The notes under the pieces are model-generated. The model made no database searches and was not told the DNA's origin. It worked only from the letters and a program-made list of their open reading frames with translations. This document shows positions 28,854-36,848 of a DNA stretch of 64,000 bases, one piece after another; within the stretch, counting starts at the first letter, position 1, and every line of letters starts with the position of its first letter. The stretch lies in the NCBI RefSeq assembly GCF_039523235.1, contig NZ_BAAAEX010000006.1. The stretch is one strand, 5' to 3'. The stretch comes from Castellaniella ginsengisoli. GTDB lineage: Bacteria > Pseudomonadota > Gammaproteobacteria > Burkholderiales > Burkholderiaceae_B. The position numbers and the translations under genes were made by a program.

Positions 28854-29256
28854 TTTGCGCCTCGACCCGCACCGGGCCTTGCGGACCTTGCCCCAGAAAA
28901 GAGAACCGCTGCTGCGGATCGATATCCGGGCCGGGCGGTTCGGCCCCGGCATTGCGGTACAGGGCCTCCATCGCCCAGCGTGCCAGGCGCAGACGCGCCT
29001 GCGCATCGCCGGCCCATTCGGGGGGCAGATTCGCCGCGCCCAGCGCAAACAGCACGCCGCCCGCCCGCGCCGAGTGCATCGTCAACGCCAGGGTCCGGCC
29101 CTCGAACGACACCGGCCGGGTCTGGGACTGGGGGGTATCCGGCAGCACGCCGGCCGCGCCGCCCTGGCCGAACGCCACCGGCCGCCAATCGAAAGTCGGC
29201 GAACAGGCGGTCAGCCAGACCGCGCAACAGCCAATCACCGCCAAAGCCCTGAGCAT
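28708..29256 (-). CDS. Conserved lipoprotein of unknown function
   Basis: The 182-residue protein begins with a lipoprotein signal ending LTAC (Cys18). The mature part has strands and an amphipathic helix (DAQARLRLARWAMEALYRNAG) and ends with VGDFWLSLRWPGG. I do not recognise the family. The start at 29256 puts the signal peptide at the N-terminus; the longer frame upstream is GC-rich leader. Its 3' end overlaps the LuxR-type gene on the other strand by 146 bases. Confidence 0.72.
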   Translation of the reverse strand: MLRALAVIGCCAVWLTACSPTFDWRPVAFGQGGAAGVLPDTPQSQTRPVSFEGRTLALTMHSARAGGVLFALGAANLPPEWAGDAQARLRLARWAMEALYRNAGAEPPGPDIDPQQRFSFLGQGPQGPVRVEAQIRVTADEWLEAVVIAGPDDQARAPVGDFWLSLRWPGGAGTGVPGGLPR

Positions 29257-29418
29257 GCCTCGCCTCCTGTCCGCGCCCCGTCCGCCCCAGGCGCCGGGGA
29301 CCCGTCGGCCGCATTGTACGTCGCGCATTCCCGCACGGCGATCCGCGCCTCGCCCGGGGCGGGCTGGCGATGCAGCTAAAATCCTTCTTTATTCAGACCA
29401 ACCCGGTACCCATTCATC

Positions 29419-30993
29419 ATGAGCCTGGCCTCGGAACGGCGCGCCCACCTGGCCGCGCAACCAGAATTGCTGCGCGCCATTCAACGCGGGATCGAAAAAG
29501 AAGGCCTGCGGGTGGACGCCTCGGGGAACCTGGCCGCCACCCCGCACCCCGCCGCCCTGGGGTCGGCGCTGACCAATCCGCGCATCACCACCGACTACTC
29601 CGAATCCCTGCTGGAGCTCATCACCCGCCCGCTGCCGGACGCCGAGGCGCTGGTCGGCGAATTGACCGACATCCACGCCTTCGTCGCCCTGCGCAACCCC
29701 GCCGAACCGATCTGGAACCAATCCATGCCGGCGCACCTGCCGCCCGAGGCCGACATCCCCGTCGCCTGGTACGGCACGTCCAACACCGGCATGCTCAAGC
29801 ACGTCTACCGCGAAGGGCTGGCGTGGCGCTACGGCAAGGTCATGCAGTGCATCGCCGGGGTGCACTACAACTTTTCGCTGCCCGAAGCGGCCTGGGACGG
29901 GTTGGCCGACGGCGAGACGCCCCAGGACCGCCGCAACACCGGCTACATGGCCTTGATCCGCAATTTCACGCGCCACGCCTGGCTGCCGATGTACCTGTTC
30001 GGCGCCTCGCCCGCCGTATCCCGCAGCTTCCTGCAGCACGCCGGCTTCGAGGCGCAATTGACGCAGCTCAGCCCGGACACCTTCTGTCTGCCCTGGGCCA
30101 CCAGCCTGCGCATGAGCGACCTGGGCTACAAGAACCCGAACCAGTCCGACCTGCAGCTTTGCTACAACGACCTGGACACCTTCACGGCCCGCATCCACAA
30201 CGCCGTGACCACGCCGTGGCCCGCCTACGAAGCCATCGGCACCCACCGCGACGGCCGGCGCATCCAGTTGAACACCAGCATCCTGCAGATCGAGAACGAA
30301 TACTATTCGAGCATCCGGCCCAAGCAGACCACGGGCCGCTGCGAACGGCCCAACTCCGTATTGCGCCAACGCGGCATCCAGTACATCGAAGTCCGCTGCA
30401 TGGACATCGACCCCTGGACGCCCGCAGGCATTGCGATCGAGACCTGCCGGTTCCTGGACGCCTTCCTGCTGTTCTGCGCCGTCGAGGACAGCCCGCTGTT
30501 CCCTCCCCCCGGTTTCTGCCGGGAAAGCCAGGACAACTTCGCCGTGGTTTCCCGCGAGGGCCGCCGCCCCGGCCTGCTGCTGCAGCGCGACGGCTGCGCC
30601 GTCGGCCTGCGCGACTGGGCGCAAGAGGCCCTGGACCGCATCGAACCCTACGCCCGCTTGCTGGACGCGCACTCGGGGGACGGCAGCCACGTCGCGGCGC
30701 TGGAACTGCAGCGCGCCAAGGCCCTCGATCCAGAGCTCACGCCCTCGGCCCGCCTGCTGGCCGCGTTGCGCGACGACGGCCGGGAATTCCACGACTGGAC
30801 GCTGGCCCAGAGCCAGGCCCACTGGGCCGCGCTGCAGCAGCGCGGCCTGCCCGCCGGCACATTGGCCGCCTACGATGCGGCCGCGCAGGCATCCCTCGCC
30901 GAGCAGGCCGCCATCGAGGCGGCCGACACGATTTCTTTCGAGGACTATGTGGCGCGGTTCCATGCGGCGCTCGGAGACGCGCCGGCGCGCTGA
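29419..30993 (+). CDS. gshA: Glutamate-cysteine ligase GshA
   Basis: The 524-residue ligase makes gamma-glutamylcysteine, the first step of glutathione synthesis. It is the proteobacterial (E. coli) type. Motifs are RGIEKEGLRVDASGNLA near residue 25, TTDYSESLLELITRP near 55, IAGVHYNFSLPE near 145 and YIEVRCMDIDPW near 320. Full length for the family. No clear Shine-Dalgarno precedes the ATG; a TAAAAT hexamer 38 bases upstream (29376-29381) may be the -10. Transcribed alone. Confidence 0.96.
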   Translation: MSLASERRAHLAAQPELLRAIQRGIEKEGLRVDASGNLAATPHPAALGSALTNPRITTDYSESLLELITRPLPDAEALVGELTDIHAFVALRNPAEPIWNQSMPAHLPPEADIPVAWYGTSNTGMLKHVYREGLAWRYGKVMQCIAGVHYNFSLPEAAWDGLADGETPQDRRNTGYMALIRNFTRHAWLPMYLFGASPAVSRSFLQHAGFEAQLTQLSPDTFCLPWATSLRMSDLGYKNPNQSDLQLCYNDLDTFTARIHNAVTTPWPAYEAIGTHRDGRRIQLNTSILQIENEYYSSIRPKQTTGRCERPNSVLRQRGIQYIEVRCMDIDPWTPAGIAIETCRFLDAFLLFCAVEDSPLFPPPGFCRESQDNFAVVSREGRRPGLLLQRDGCAVGLRDWAQEALDRIEPYARLLDAHSGDGSHVAALELQRAKALDPELTPSARLLAALRDDGREFHDWTLAQSQAHWAALQQRGLPAGTLAAYDAAAQASLAEQAAIEAADTISFEDYVARFHAALGDAPAR

Positions 30994-31014
30994 GGCGCGC
31001 CCGGCAGGGCGCCC

Positions 31015-31045
31015 AAAAGAAAAATGCCCAGCCTCCGCTGAGCAT
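31015..31045 (-). terminator. Terminator of the tRNA-Arg transcript
   Basis: On the minus strand, ATGCTCAGC-GGAG-GCTGGGCAT forms a 9-bp stem with one G-U pair and is followed by TTTTTCTTTT. It begins 9 bases after the tRNA CCA end. Confidence 0.88.
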
Positions 31046-31053
31046 CTTGCATG

Positions 31054-31128
31054 TGGCGCGCCCGGCAGGAATCGAACCTGCATCAGAAGCTTCGGAAACT
31101 CCTATTCTATCCATTGAACTACAGGCGC
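31054..31128 (-). tRNA. tRNA-Arg, anticodon CCG
   Basis: On the minus strand the 75-base gene folds fully: acceptor GCGCCTG/CGGGCGC (one T-G), D-stem GTTC/GAAT and anticodon stem GGAGT/GCTTC around the loop TTCCGAA. The T-arm is GCAGG-TTCGATT-CCTGC with discriminator G, and CCA is encoded. The anticodon CCG reads the Arg codon CGG. An efficient terminator follows. Confidence 0.96.
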
Positions 31129-31331
31129 CTTGCGCATCGGCGCAAGGCCGACGCATCCGCCCGGGCACGGCACGAGGCCGGCGCAGGCGCCCATGCCATT
31201 GCGGCATGGGGACGCCATTGTATCGTGTTTATGCCCCGCCTGCTGGCCATGCAAGGCGGCTTGCGCGCCCGCGCCGGCCGTGCGCGGCGCGCCGGGCGCG
31301 TCCGCACCATGCAACCGCCCAGGCCAGTCGC

Positions 31332-31337
31332 TATAAT
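31332..31337 (+). promoter_or_regulatory. Probable -10 element of the cytochrome c gene
   Basis: TATAAT lies 45 bases before the cytochrome start, in the 253-bp gap after tRNA-Arg (31129-31381). No clear -35 is seen 17 bases upstream. Confidence 0.5.
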
Positions 31338-31381
31338 CTTCGGTTGAAGCCTGTAACACGAACGATTACCAGGATCCCATC

Positions 31382-32263
31382 ATGAGTCTCCCCGAAAACG
31401 CCCACGGACACGAAAGCGCCATCAAGACCCCGCGTCAGTTGCTGATCACCATCGTCCTGGCCTTCCTGATCCCGATCGCGATCATCATCCTGCTGGTCAA
31501 CCTGGTTGGTTCGTCCATCCGTGCGGGCGCCGGCTCCGATGCCATGTCGGAAGAGGCCACCGCCAAACGCATCCAGCCCGTGGCCGGCTTCAAACTGGTC
31601 GACGCCGATGCGCCCAAGGTCTTCAAGACCGGCGAGCAGGTCTACCAGAGCACCTGTGCGGCCTGTCACGGCACGGGCGTGGCCGGGGCACCGAAATTCG
31701 GCGACAAAGACGCCTGGGCCAAGTACATCCAGCAAGGCTACGAGGAACTGGTCAAGAACGCCATCCACGGCATCGGCGCCATGCCGCCCAAGGGCGGCAA
31801 CGCCTCGCTCGACGACTTCGAAGTCGCGCGCGCCGTGGTCTACATGACCAACCAGTCGGGCGCCCAGTTCGACGAACCCAAGGAACCGTCCGGCGACGCC
31901 GCCGCCGAAGCCGCGCCCGCCGCCGAACCCGCCGCGCCTGCCGCTGCCGCTGCCGCTCCGGCGCAAGCGCCCAAGGCCGCCGAAGCCGCCCAGCCGGCCG
32001 TCCCGGCCCAGCCCGCCGCCGAGGTCTCCGTCGGCGAAAAGGTCTATCAATCCGTCTGCGTCACCTGCCATTCCATCGGCCTGGCGGGCGCCCCCAAGTT
32101 CGGCGACAAGGCAGCCTGGGAGCCCTACATCAAGTCGGGCCTGGACGCCATGCTGAAGAACGCCATCACGGGCGTGGGCGCCATGCCCCCGCGCGGCGGC
32201 TCGCAGGCCACCGACGAAGAACTCAAGGCCGCCATCGAATACATGGTGGACGCCGCCCGATAA
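31382..32263 (+). CDS. Membrane-anchored two-haem cytochrome c (cytochrome c5 type)
   Basis: The 293-residue protein is an electron carrier facing the periplasm. An uncleaved anchor lies at residues ~19-42 (LLITIVLAFLIPIAIIILLV). Domain 1 has the haem motif CAACH (Cys92, Cys95, His96) and the likely Met ligand in GAMPPKGG. An Ala/Pro-rich linker covers ~165-210. Domain 2 has CVTCH (Cys226, Cys229, His230) and GAMPPRGG. The two domains are near-duplicates (both AGAPKFGDK, then GAMPP), a sign of internal duplication. It probably carries electrons to a terminal oxidase. Ends with its own terminator. Confidence 0.93.
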   Translation: MSLPENAHGHESAIKTPRQLLITIVLAFLIPIAIIILLVNLVGSSIRAGAGSDAMSEEATAKRIQPVAGFKLVDADAPKVFKTGEQVYQSTCAACHGTGVAGAPKFGDKDAWAKYIQQGYEELVKNAIHGIGAMPPKGGNASLDDFEVARAVVYMTNQSGAQFDEPKEPSGDAAAEAAPAAEPAAPAAAAAAPAQAPKAAEAAQPAVPAQPAAEVSVGEKVYQSVCVTCHSIGLAGAPKFGDKAAWEPYIKSGLDAMLKNAITGVGAMPPRGGSQATDEELKAAIEYMVDAAR

Positions 32264-32305
32264 GACCGTCTCGGGCCTGCGCAAGACGGCCCTTCGGTAC
32301 CTGGA

Positions 32306-32328
32306 CCCCGGCCCGCGCCGGGGTTTTT
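32306..32328 (+). terminator. Rho-independent terminator after the cytochrome c gene
   Basis: A 7-bp stem CCCCGGC/GCCGGGG with a CCGC loop is followed by TTTTT, 42 bases after the stop codon. Confidence 0.93.
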
Positions 32329-32389
32329 CATTTTCAGGCGGCTGCCGCCTGCGCGCCGCCGGGCGCATCCGGCAAAACCCTCCCTATTT

Positions 32390-32405
32390 TCAAACAATCG
32401 TTTGA
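32390..32405. promoter_or_regulatory. PsrA-like palindromic operator
   Basis: TCAAACAATCGTTTGA is a perfect inverted repeat (TCAAAC-N4-GTTTGA). The core CAAAC-N4-GTTTG equals the known operator of PsrA-type TetR regulators, which respond to long-chain fatty acids or acyl-CoA. It fills the spacer before a TAGAAT -10 at 32408-32413, where bound repressor would block polymerase. The genes downstream include an enoyl-CoA hydratase, consistent with this reading. No TetR gene is in the window. Confidence 0.6.
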
Positions 32406-32508
32406 TTTAGAATGAGGCACTCCCCGGCGGTCCGGCCGGGATCCGTCCGCCCGCGCCGCCCGATCGGCCGCGCAGGCGGTCTCATGCACACGCAGGAGAC
32501 ACATTCCC

Positions 32509-33486
32509 ATGTCCCATCCCATCGTCACGGCGCTGCACCAATCCATGACGCTGCCCGTCATGGCGGCGCCCATGTTCATCGTCTCGAACCCCGAACTGGT
32601 GATCGCCCAGTGCGCCAGCGGCATCATCGGATCGATGCCGGCGCTCAACGCGCGCCCCCAGGAAAAACTCGGCGAGTGGCTGACGCAGATCGAAACCAGC
32701 CTGGCCGCCCTGCGCGCCGCCGATCCGGACAGGCCGATCCCGCCCTACGCGATCAACCACATCATCCACCAGTCCAACGACCGGCTGCAGCACGACCTGG
32801 AAGTCTGCGCCGAACACCGCGTGCCGCTGGTCATCACCAGCCTGCGCGCGCCCAACCAGGTGGTGGATGCGGTCCACGGCTGGGGCGGCAAGGTCTTCCA
32901 CGACGTGACCACGCTGCGCCATGCACAAAAGGCGCTGGACGCCGGCGTCGACGGTCTGATCCTGGTGTGCGCGGGCGCCGGCGGCCACGCGGGCACGCTG
33001 TCGCCCTTTGCGCTGCTGGGCGAAATCCGGCGCATCTTCGACGGCCCCGTCTGCCTGTCGGGCGCCATCAGCCGCGGCGAGGACGTCCTGGCCGCACGCG
33101 CCATGGGCGCCGACTTCGCCTACGTCGGCACGCGCTTCATCGCCAGCACCGAGGCCAACGCCCAAGCCGAATACAAGCAGATGATCGTGGACACGGCCGC
33201 CGCCGACATCGTCTACACCCCGTACTTCACCGGCATCCCGGGCAACTATCTGAAGCCCTGCGTGCGCAACATCGGCCTGGATCCCGACAATCTGCCGGCC
33301 GCCCAGGGCACGAACTTCGGCAGCGACAGCAAGAAGGCCTGGCGCGACATCTGGGGCGCGGGCCAGGGCGTGGGCAACATCGACAGCGTGCAGCCCACCG
33401 CCGACATCGTCGCCCGGATGCGGGATGAATACCGCGCCGCCGCCCAGGCGCTGCGCGACAATTTCCTCGAAGAGGTCCGCGCATGA
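32509..33486 (+). CDS. Nitronate monooxygenase/NPD-like flavin oxidoreductase
   Basis: The 325-residue TIM-barrel FMN protein is of the nitronate monooxygenase (2-nitropropane dioxygenase-like) family. Features are LPVMAAPMFIVSNPELVIAQ near residue 15, GIIGSMPALNARP, and the FMN phosphate loop CAGAGGHAGTLSPFALL at about 154-170. LSGAISRGEDVLAARAMGAD and YVGTRFIAS follow. Physiological substrates in this family are often unknown. Pairing with an acyl-CoA enzyme and a PsrA-like operator suggests a fatty-acid-related role. Overlaps the next gene by ATGA. Confidence 0.9.
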   Translation: MSHPIVTALHQSMTLPVMAAPMFIVSNPELVIAQCASGIIGSMPALNARPQEKLGEWLTQIETSLAALRAADPDRPIPPYAINHIIHQSNDRLQHDLEVCAEHRVPLVITSLRAPNQVVDAVHGWGGKVFHDVTTLRHAQKALDAGVDGLILVCAGAGGHAGTLSPFALLGEIRRIFDGPVCLSGAISRGEDVLAARAMGADFAYVGTRFIASTEANAQAEYKQMIVDTAAADIVYTPYFTGIPGNYLKPCVRNIGLDPDNLPAAQGTNFGSDSKKAWRDIWGAGQGVGNIDSVQPTADIVARMRDEYRAAAQALRDNFLEEVRA

Positions 33487-34226
33487 TCCGCATCGAACGC
33501 CGGGACGCGGTCCTGGAAATCCTCATCGACCGGCCGGAGCGGCGCAACGCCCTGAACGACGCCATGTACCGCGACATCGAGCGCGCCCTGCGCGAGGCCG
33601 ACGCGGACCCCGCCTGCGCCGCCGTGATCCTGCACGGCGCGGGCGGCCACTTCACCGCCGGCAACGACCTGGCGGAATTCCAGATGCCGCAGGACAACTG
33701 CGACGTGGGTTCGATCGCCTTTCTGCATGCCCTGGCATCCGTGGACGTGCCGGTGATCGCGGCCGTCCAGGGGCAGGCGGTGGGCGTGGGGGTCACACTG
33801 CTGTTGCATTGCGATTTCGTCTATGCCGCGCCCGATGCGGTGTTCCGCCTGCCTTTCGTGTCCCTGGGCCTGTGCCCGGAAGGCGCCTCCAGCCTGCTGC
33901 TGCCCCGCATCGCAGGGGATCGCCGGGCCGCCCGCTGGCTGCTCGGCGCCGAGCCCTTCGGGGCCGAAGAGGCCCGGGACGGGCAGTTGCTGACCGCGCT
34001 GGCGGACGATCCGCTCGCCGCAGCGCGCGTCTGCGCCCAGGCGCTGGCCGCCCAGCCGGCGCCTGCCGTGCGCGCCAGCAAACACCTGCTGCGCGAACCC
34101 ATGCGCGCCGAGGTCCATCGCGTTCTGGACACTGAGGCCGGCGTGTTCTTCGAACGCTTGAAATCCCCCGAAGCCCAGGCCGCCTTCCAGAAGTTTTTTC
34201 ACCGCAAGGCTGCCGCCCAACAGTAA
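33483..34226 (+). CDS. Enoyl-CoA hydratase/isomerase family protein
   Basis: The 247-residue crotonase-fold protein has the CoA and oxyanion segments RPERRNALNDAMYRDIE, VILHGAGGHFTAGNDLAEF and VQGQAVGVGVTLLLHCDFVYAAPDA. Catalytic Glu residues of classical hydratases are not evident in the usual loops (SLGLCPEGASSLLLPRIAG keeps one Glu). The reaction could therefore be isomerisation or another crotonase chemistry. It is translationally coupled to the flavin oxidoreductase. Confidence 0.9.
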   Translation: MIRIERRDAVLEILIDRPERRNALNDAMYRDIERALREADADPACAAVILHGAGGHFTAGNDLAEFQMPQDNCDVGSIAFLHALASVDVPVIAAVQGQAVGVGVTLLLHCDFVYAAPDAVFRLPFVSLGLCPEGASSLLLPRIAGDRRAARWLLGAEPFGAEEARDGQLLTALADDPLAAARVCAQALAAQPAPAVRASKHLLREPMRAEVHRVLDTEAGVFFERLKSPEAQAAFQKFFHRKAAAQQ

Positions 34227-34228
34227 AT

Positions 34229-34253
34229 CCGGCCCGCTCCCGGTGCCGGTTTT
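34229..34253 (+). terminator. Weak terminator candidate after the crotonase gene
   Basis: CCGGC...GCCGG (5-bp stem, 11-base loop) is followed by TTTT and lies directly after the stop. The stem is short, so this is tentative. Confidence 0.35.
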
Positions 34254-34323
34254 CATCCGCCCGGGGCGGGCGCGGCCCGCGTTTGTTGTTTTCCGGCACC
34301 GATTTTGGGCGCTTCCAGGAGAT

Positions 34324-34365
34324 TAGGGTTTTCCCCTATCTTTTACCTAGGGTTTACCCTATACT
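34324..34365 (+). promoter_or_regulatory. Tandem TAGGG/CCCTA palindromes over a promoter
   Basis: Two inverted repeats stand in a row: TAGGG-N5-CCCTA (34324-34338) and TAGGGT-TT-ACCCTA (34348-34361). Their centres are about 24 bases apart, roughly two helical turns. The second overlaps a TATACT -10 hexamer at 34360-34365. This is the layout of a cooperative operator or of an activator site replacing a weak -35. The regulator is not identified. Confidence 0.6.
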
Positions 34366-34406
34366 GACCTTGTTGAAATCTGAAGCTTCTGAAACAGGAG
34401 TCAGTC

Positions 34407-34634
34407 ATGGCCGCTACGCACACCACCACTCTGCTGTCCGACGCCCTCGAACGCGCCTACAGCAATTCCATCCTGAGCGCTTCCCAGCCGCTGTCGCTGC
34501 GCAAGGGCATCCGCCGCACGGGCCGCCTGATCGGCCGCGCCGCCGCCGCCACCGGCCGCTTCATCGCCAGCGTGATCAACGCCCAGGCCGAAGCCCGCGC
34601 CCGCGACATGCGCTTCAGCCGCACCCCCTGGTAA
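34407..34634 (+). CDS. Small basic protein of unknown function
   Basis: The 75-residue protein is rich in Ala and Arg, with an amphipathic basic middle (LSLRKGIRRTGRLIGRAAAA) and a tail RARDMRFSRTPW. It has AGGAG 9 bases before the ATG and a well-marked regulated promoter. Codon use fits the chromosome. It resembles short Arg-rich proteins such as the DUF1127 group in size and charge, but the DUF1127 motif is not evident. Its stop abuts the convergent rep stop with no gap. Confidence 0.72.
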   Translation: MAATHTTTLLSDALERAYSNSILSASQPLSLRKGIRRTGRLIGRAAAATGRFIASVINAQAEARARDMRFSRTPW

Positions 34635-36845
34635 TCAGCGCTTCAGCAGCGCCTTCAAGCGGCCCAGCGTCCGGTCCGGATCGGTATCGCCGGCCGGCCG
34701 GGGCGCCTGAGCCTGCAGGCCCATTTCCGCGATGAAGCGCGAGGGCTCGCAGATCGTGTCCTCCCGCCCGCGGCGCCGCTTGCGGCACCAACTGACCCGG
34801 AGCGTGCGCTGCGCGCGCGTAATGCCCACATACATCAGGCGCCGCTCTTCCTCGATGCGGCGCGCCCGCGCCGCGACGGCAGCCTCGCTGACATCGCCCT
34901 CATCCTCGCCGCCACGATGCGGCAGCAAGCCTTCTTCGACCCCGATCAGGTAAACGTGGGGGTACTCCAGCCCCTTGGACGCATGCAGGGTCGACAGCTT
35001 CACCGCGTCGGGTTCCTCATCGTCGGCGCGCTCCAGCATGGTGACCAGGGCAACGTGCTGGACCAATTCCAGCAAAGTCATGTCGTCCTCGTCCGCCTTG
35101 CGCTTGAGCCATTCCACCAATTCCAGCACATTGGCCCACCGGGCCTGGGCCTGGCGCTCATCGAGCCTGTCGTACAGGTGGCGCTCGTAATTCATCGCCG
35201 CCAGCAGATCGTCCAGCACCCGGCCGGCGTCGTCGCCGCGCAGGCCGTCGATCCCCACCGCCGCACCCGCCAGGCCGGCCAATGATCCCGGTTCCACTGC
35301 GGGCGCGGCATCGGGCCGGCCGCCGTCCCGCGCCTGCGCCACCGGATCCGCATCGAAGGCGGGCGGATCGGGATCGAACGCCAGCAGATCCCCCTGGACG
35401 GCCGCCCCCGGCAGGGGCGGCACCGGGCCGCCGCGCCGCGCCGCGCGGGCCTGGAAATGCGCCACCAGCCGGACAAAGCCTTGCACGGCTTCGCGTTGCC
35501 GAGGAGCTGGAAGGACCGCTTCGGACACCTCCGCCGCCACGGTGTACAAGGACACTCCGCGTCGGGCGGCTTCCGCCCCCAGGGCCTGCAGGGTGCCCTG
35601 ACCGATCCCGCGCCGGGGCGTGGTCGCCGCGCGGATGAAGGCCGGATCCTCGTCCTCGTTGGCGATCAGCCGCAGCCAGGCCAGCACGTCGCGGATCTCG
35701 GCCTTGTCGAAGAAGCTCTGTCCGCCCGAGACGGTATAGGGAATCCGCAGCGTGCGCAGGGCCTGCTCCATCACCCGCGCCTGGTGGTTCCCCCGGTACA
35801 GCACGGCAAAATCCTTCCATTGGGCCTGGCGCTCGAAGCGCGCCGCCGACAGACGCATGGCGATGGACTCGGCCTCGGCCAGGTCCGAGTCCATGGGCGT
35901 GACCACGATAGGTTCGCCCGCCCCCAGGTCCGACCACAAGGTCTTGTCGAAGGTCTTGGGATTGTGGCCGATCACGCGGTTGGCCGCCTCCAGGATGCGC
36001 TGGACGGAGCGGTAGTTCTGCTCCAGCTTGATGAGCCGCAGCGCCGGATAATCGCGCGCCAACTGGGCCAGATTTTCCACCGTCGCGCCACGCCAGGCGT
36101 AGATCGCCTGATCGTCGTCGCCCACCGCCGTGAACATGGCCCGATCACCGCACAGCATGCGCACCAGTTGGTACTGGCAGACATTGGTGTCCTGATATTC
36201 ATCCACCAGCAGGTACTGAACCCGCGCCTGCCAGCGCGCGCGCAGGGCCTCGTCGGCCGCCAGCATCTGCGCGGGCAGGCGGATCAGATCGTCGAAATCC
36301 ACCGACTGATAGGCCCGCAGAGTCGCCTCGTAGCTGCGGTAGATGCGCACCGCTTCGGCCTCGTCGGGCCCCTGGGCGACCCGGGCCGCGCCGTCCGGAT
36401 CCAGCAGCGCGTTCTTCCACAGGGAAATCGTCTGCTGCACAGCCCGCAGCCGGGCGCGATCCGTCGTGGCCAGCAGTTCCTGGACGATGCCTTGGGCATC
36501 GGTCGCATCCAGGATCGAGAAACCGCGTTTCAGCCCCGCGCCGGCGTATTCCTCGCGCAGAAAGCGCAGACCCAGGGAATGGAACGTGCCCACCGTCAGC
36601 CCGCGCAGCAGGCGGGGATTCACCAGCGCGCGGACCCGCTCGTTCATTTCGCGCGCCGCCTTGTTGGTGAAGGTCAGCGCCACCACATGGCGGGCCTGGT
36701 AGCCGCATTCGCGCAGCAGATAGGCCATTTTTTGCGTGATGACGCGGGTCTTGCCGCTGCCCGCGCCGGCCAGCACCAGGCACGGGCCGTCCAGGTAAAG
36801 CACGGCCTCGCGCTGGCGGGCGTTCAGGGCATCCAGGCCCTCCAC
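34635..36845 (-). CDS. rep: ATP-dependent DNA helicase Rep (UvrD superfamily)
   Basis: The 736-residue SF1 3'-5' helicase has Walker A LAGAGSGKTRVIT near residue 25, motif Ia TFTNKAAREMNERV, motif II LLVDEYQDTN near 220, QAIYAWRGA, LEQNYRSVQRIL and the C-terminal KLSTLHASKGLEYPHVYLIG and RLMYVGITRAQ. A Pro/Asp-rich insert of ~80 residues (around 455-540) interrupts domain 2B and is longer than in E. coli Rep. It lies downstream of priA, another replication-restart helicase, with only a 3-bp gap. The two likely form one transcript. Confidence 0.93.
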   Translation of the reverse strand: MEGLDALNARQREAVLYLDGPCLVLAGAGSGKTRVITQKMAYLLRECGYQARHVVALTFTNKAAREMNERVRALVNPRLLRGLTVGTFHSLGLRFLREEYAGAGLKRGFSILDATDAQGIVQELLATTDRARLRAVQQTISLWKNALLDPDGAARVAQGPDEAEAVRIYRSYEATLRAYQSVDFDDLIRLPAQMLAADEALRARWQARVQYLLVDEYQDTNVCQYQLVRMLCGDRAMFTAVGDDDQAIYAWRGATVENLAQLARDYPALRLIKLEQNYRSVQRILEAANRVIGHNPKTFDKTLWSDLGAGEPIVVTPMDSDLAEAESIAMRLSAARFERQAQWKDFAVLYRGNHQARVMEQALRTLRIPYTVSGGQSFFDKAEIRDVLAWLRLIANEDEDPAFIRAATTPRRGIGQGTLQALGAEAARRGVSLYTVAAEVSEAVLPAPRQREAVQGFVRLVAHFQARAARRGGPVPPLPGAAVQGDLLAFDPDPPAFDADPVAQARDGGRPDAAPAVEPGSLAGLAGAAVGIDGLRGDDAGRVLDDLLAAMNYERHLYDRLDERQAQARWANVLELVEWLKRKADEDDMTLLELVQHVALVTMLERADDEEPDAVKLSTLHASKGLEYPHVYLIGVEEGLLPHRGGEDEGDVSEAAVAARARRIEEERRLMYVGITRAQRTLRVSWCRKRRRGREDTICEPSRFIAEMGLQAQAPRPAGDTDPDRTLGRLKALLKR

Positions 36846-36848
36846 GCC

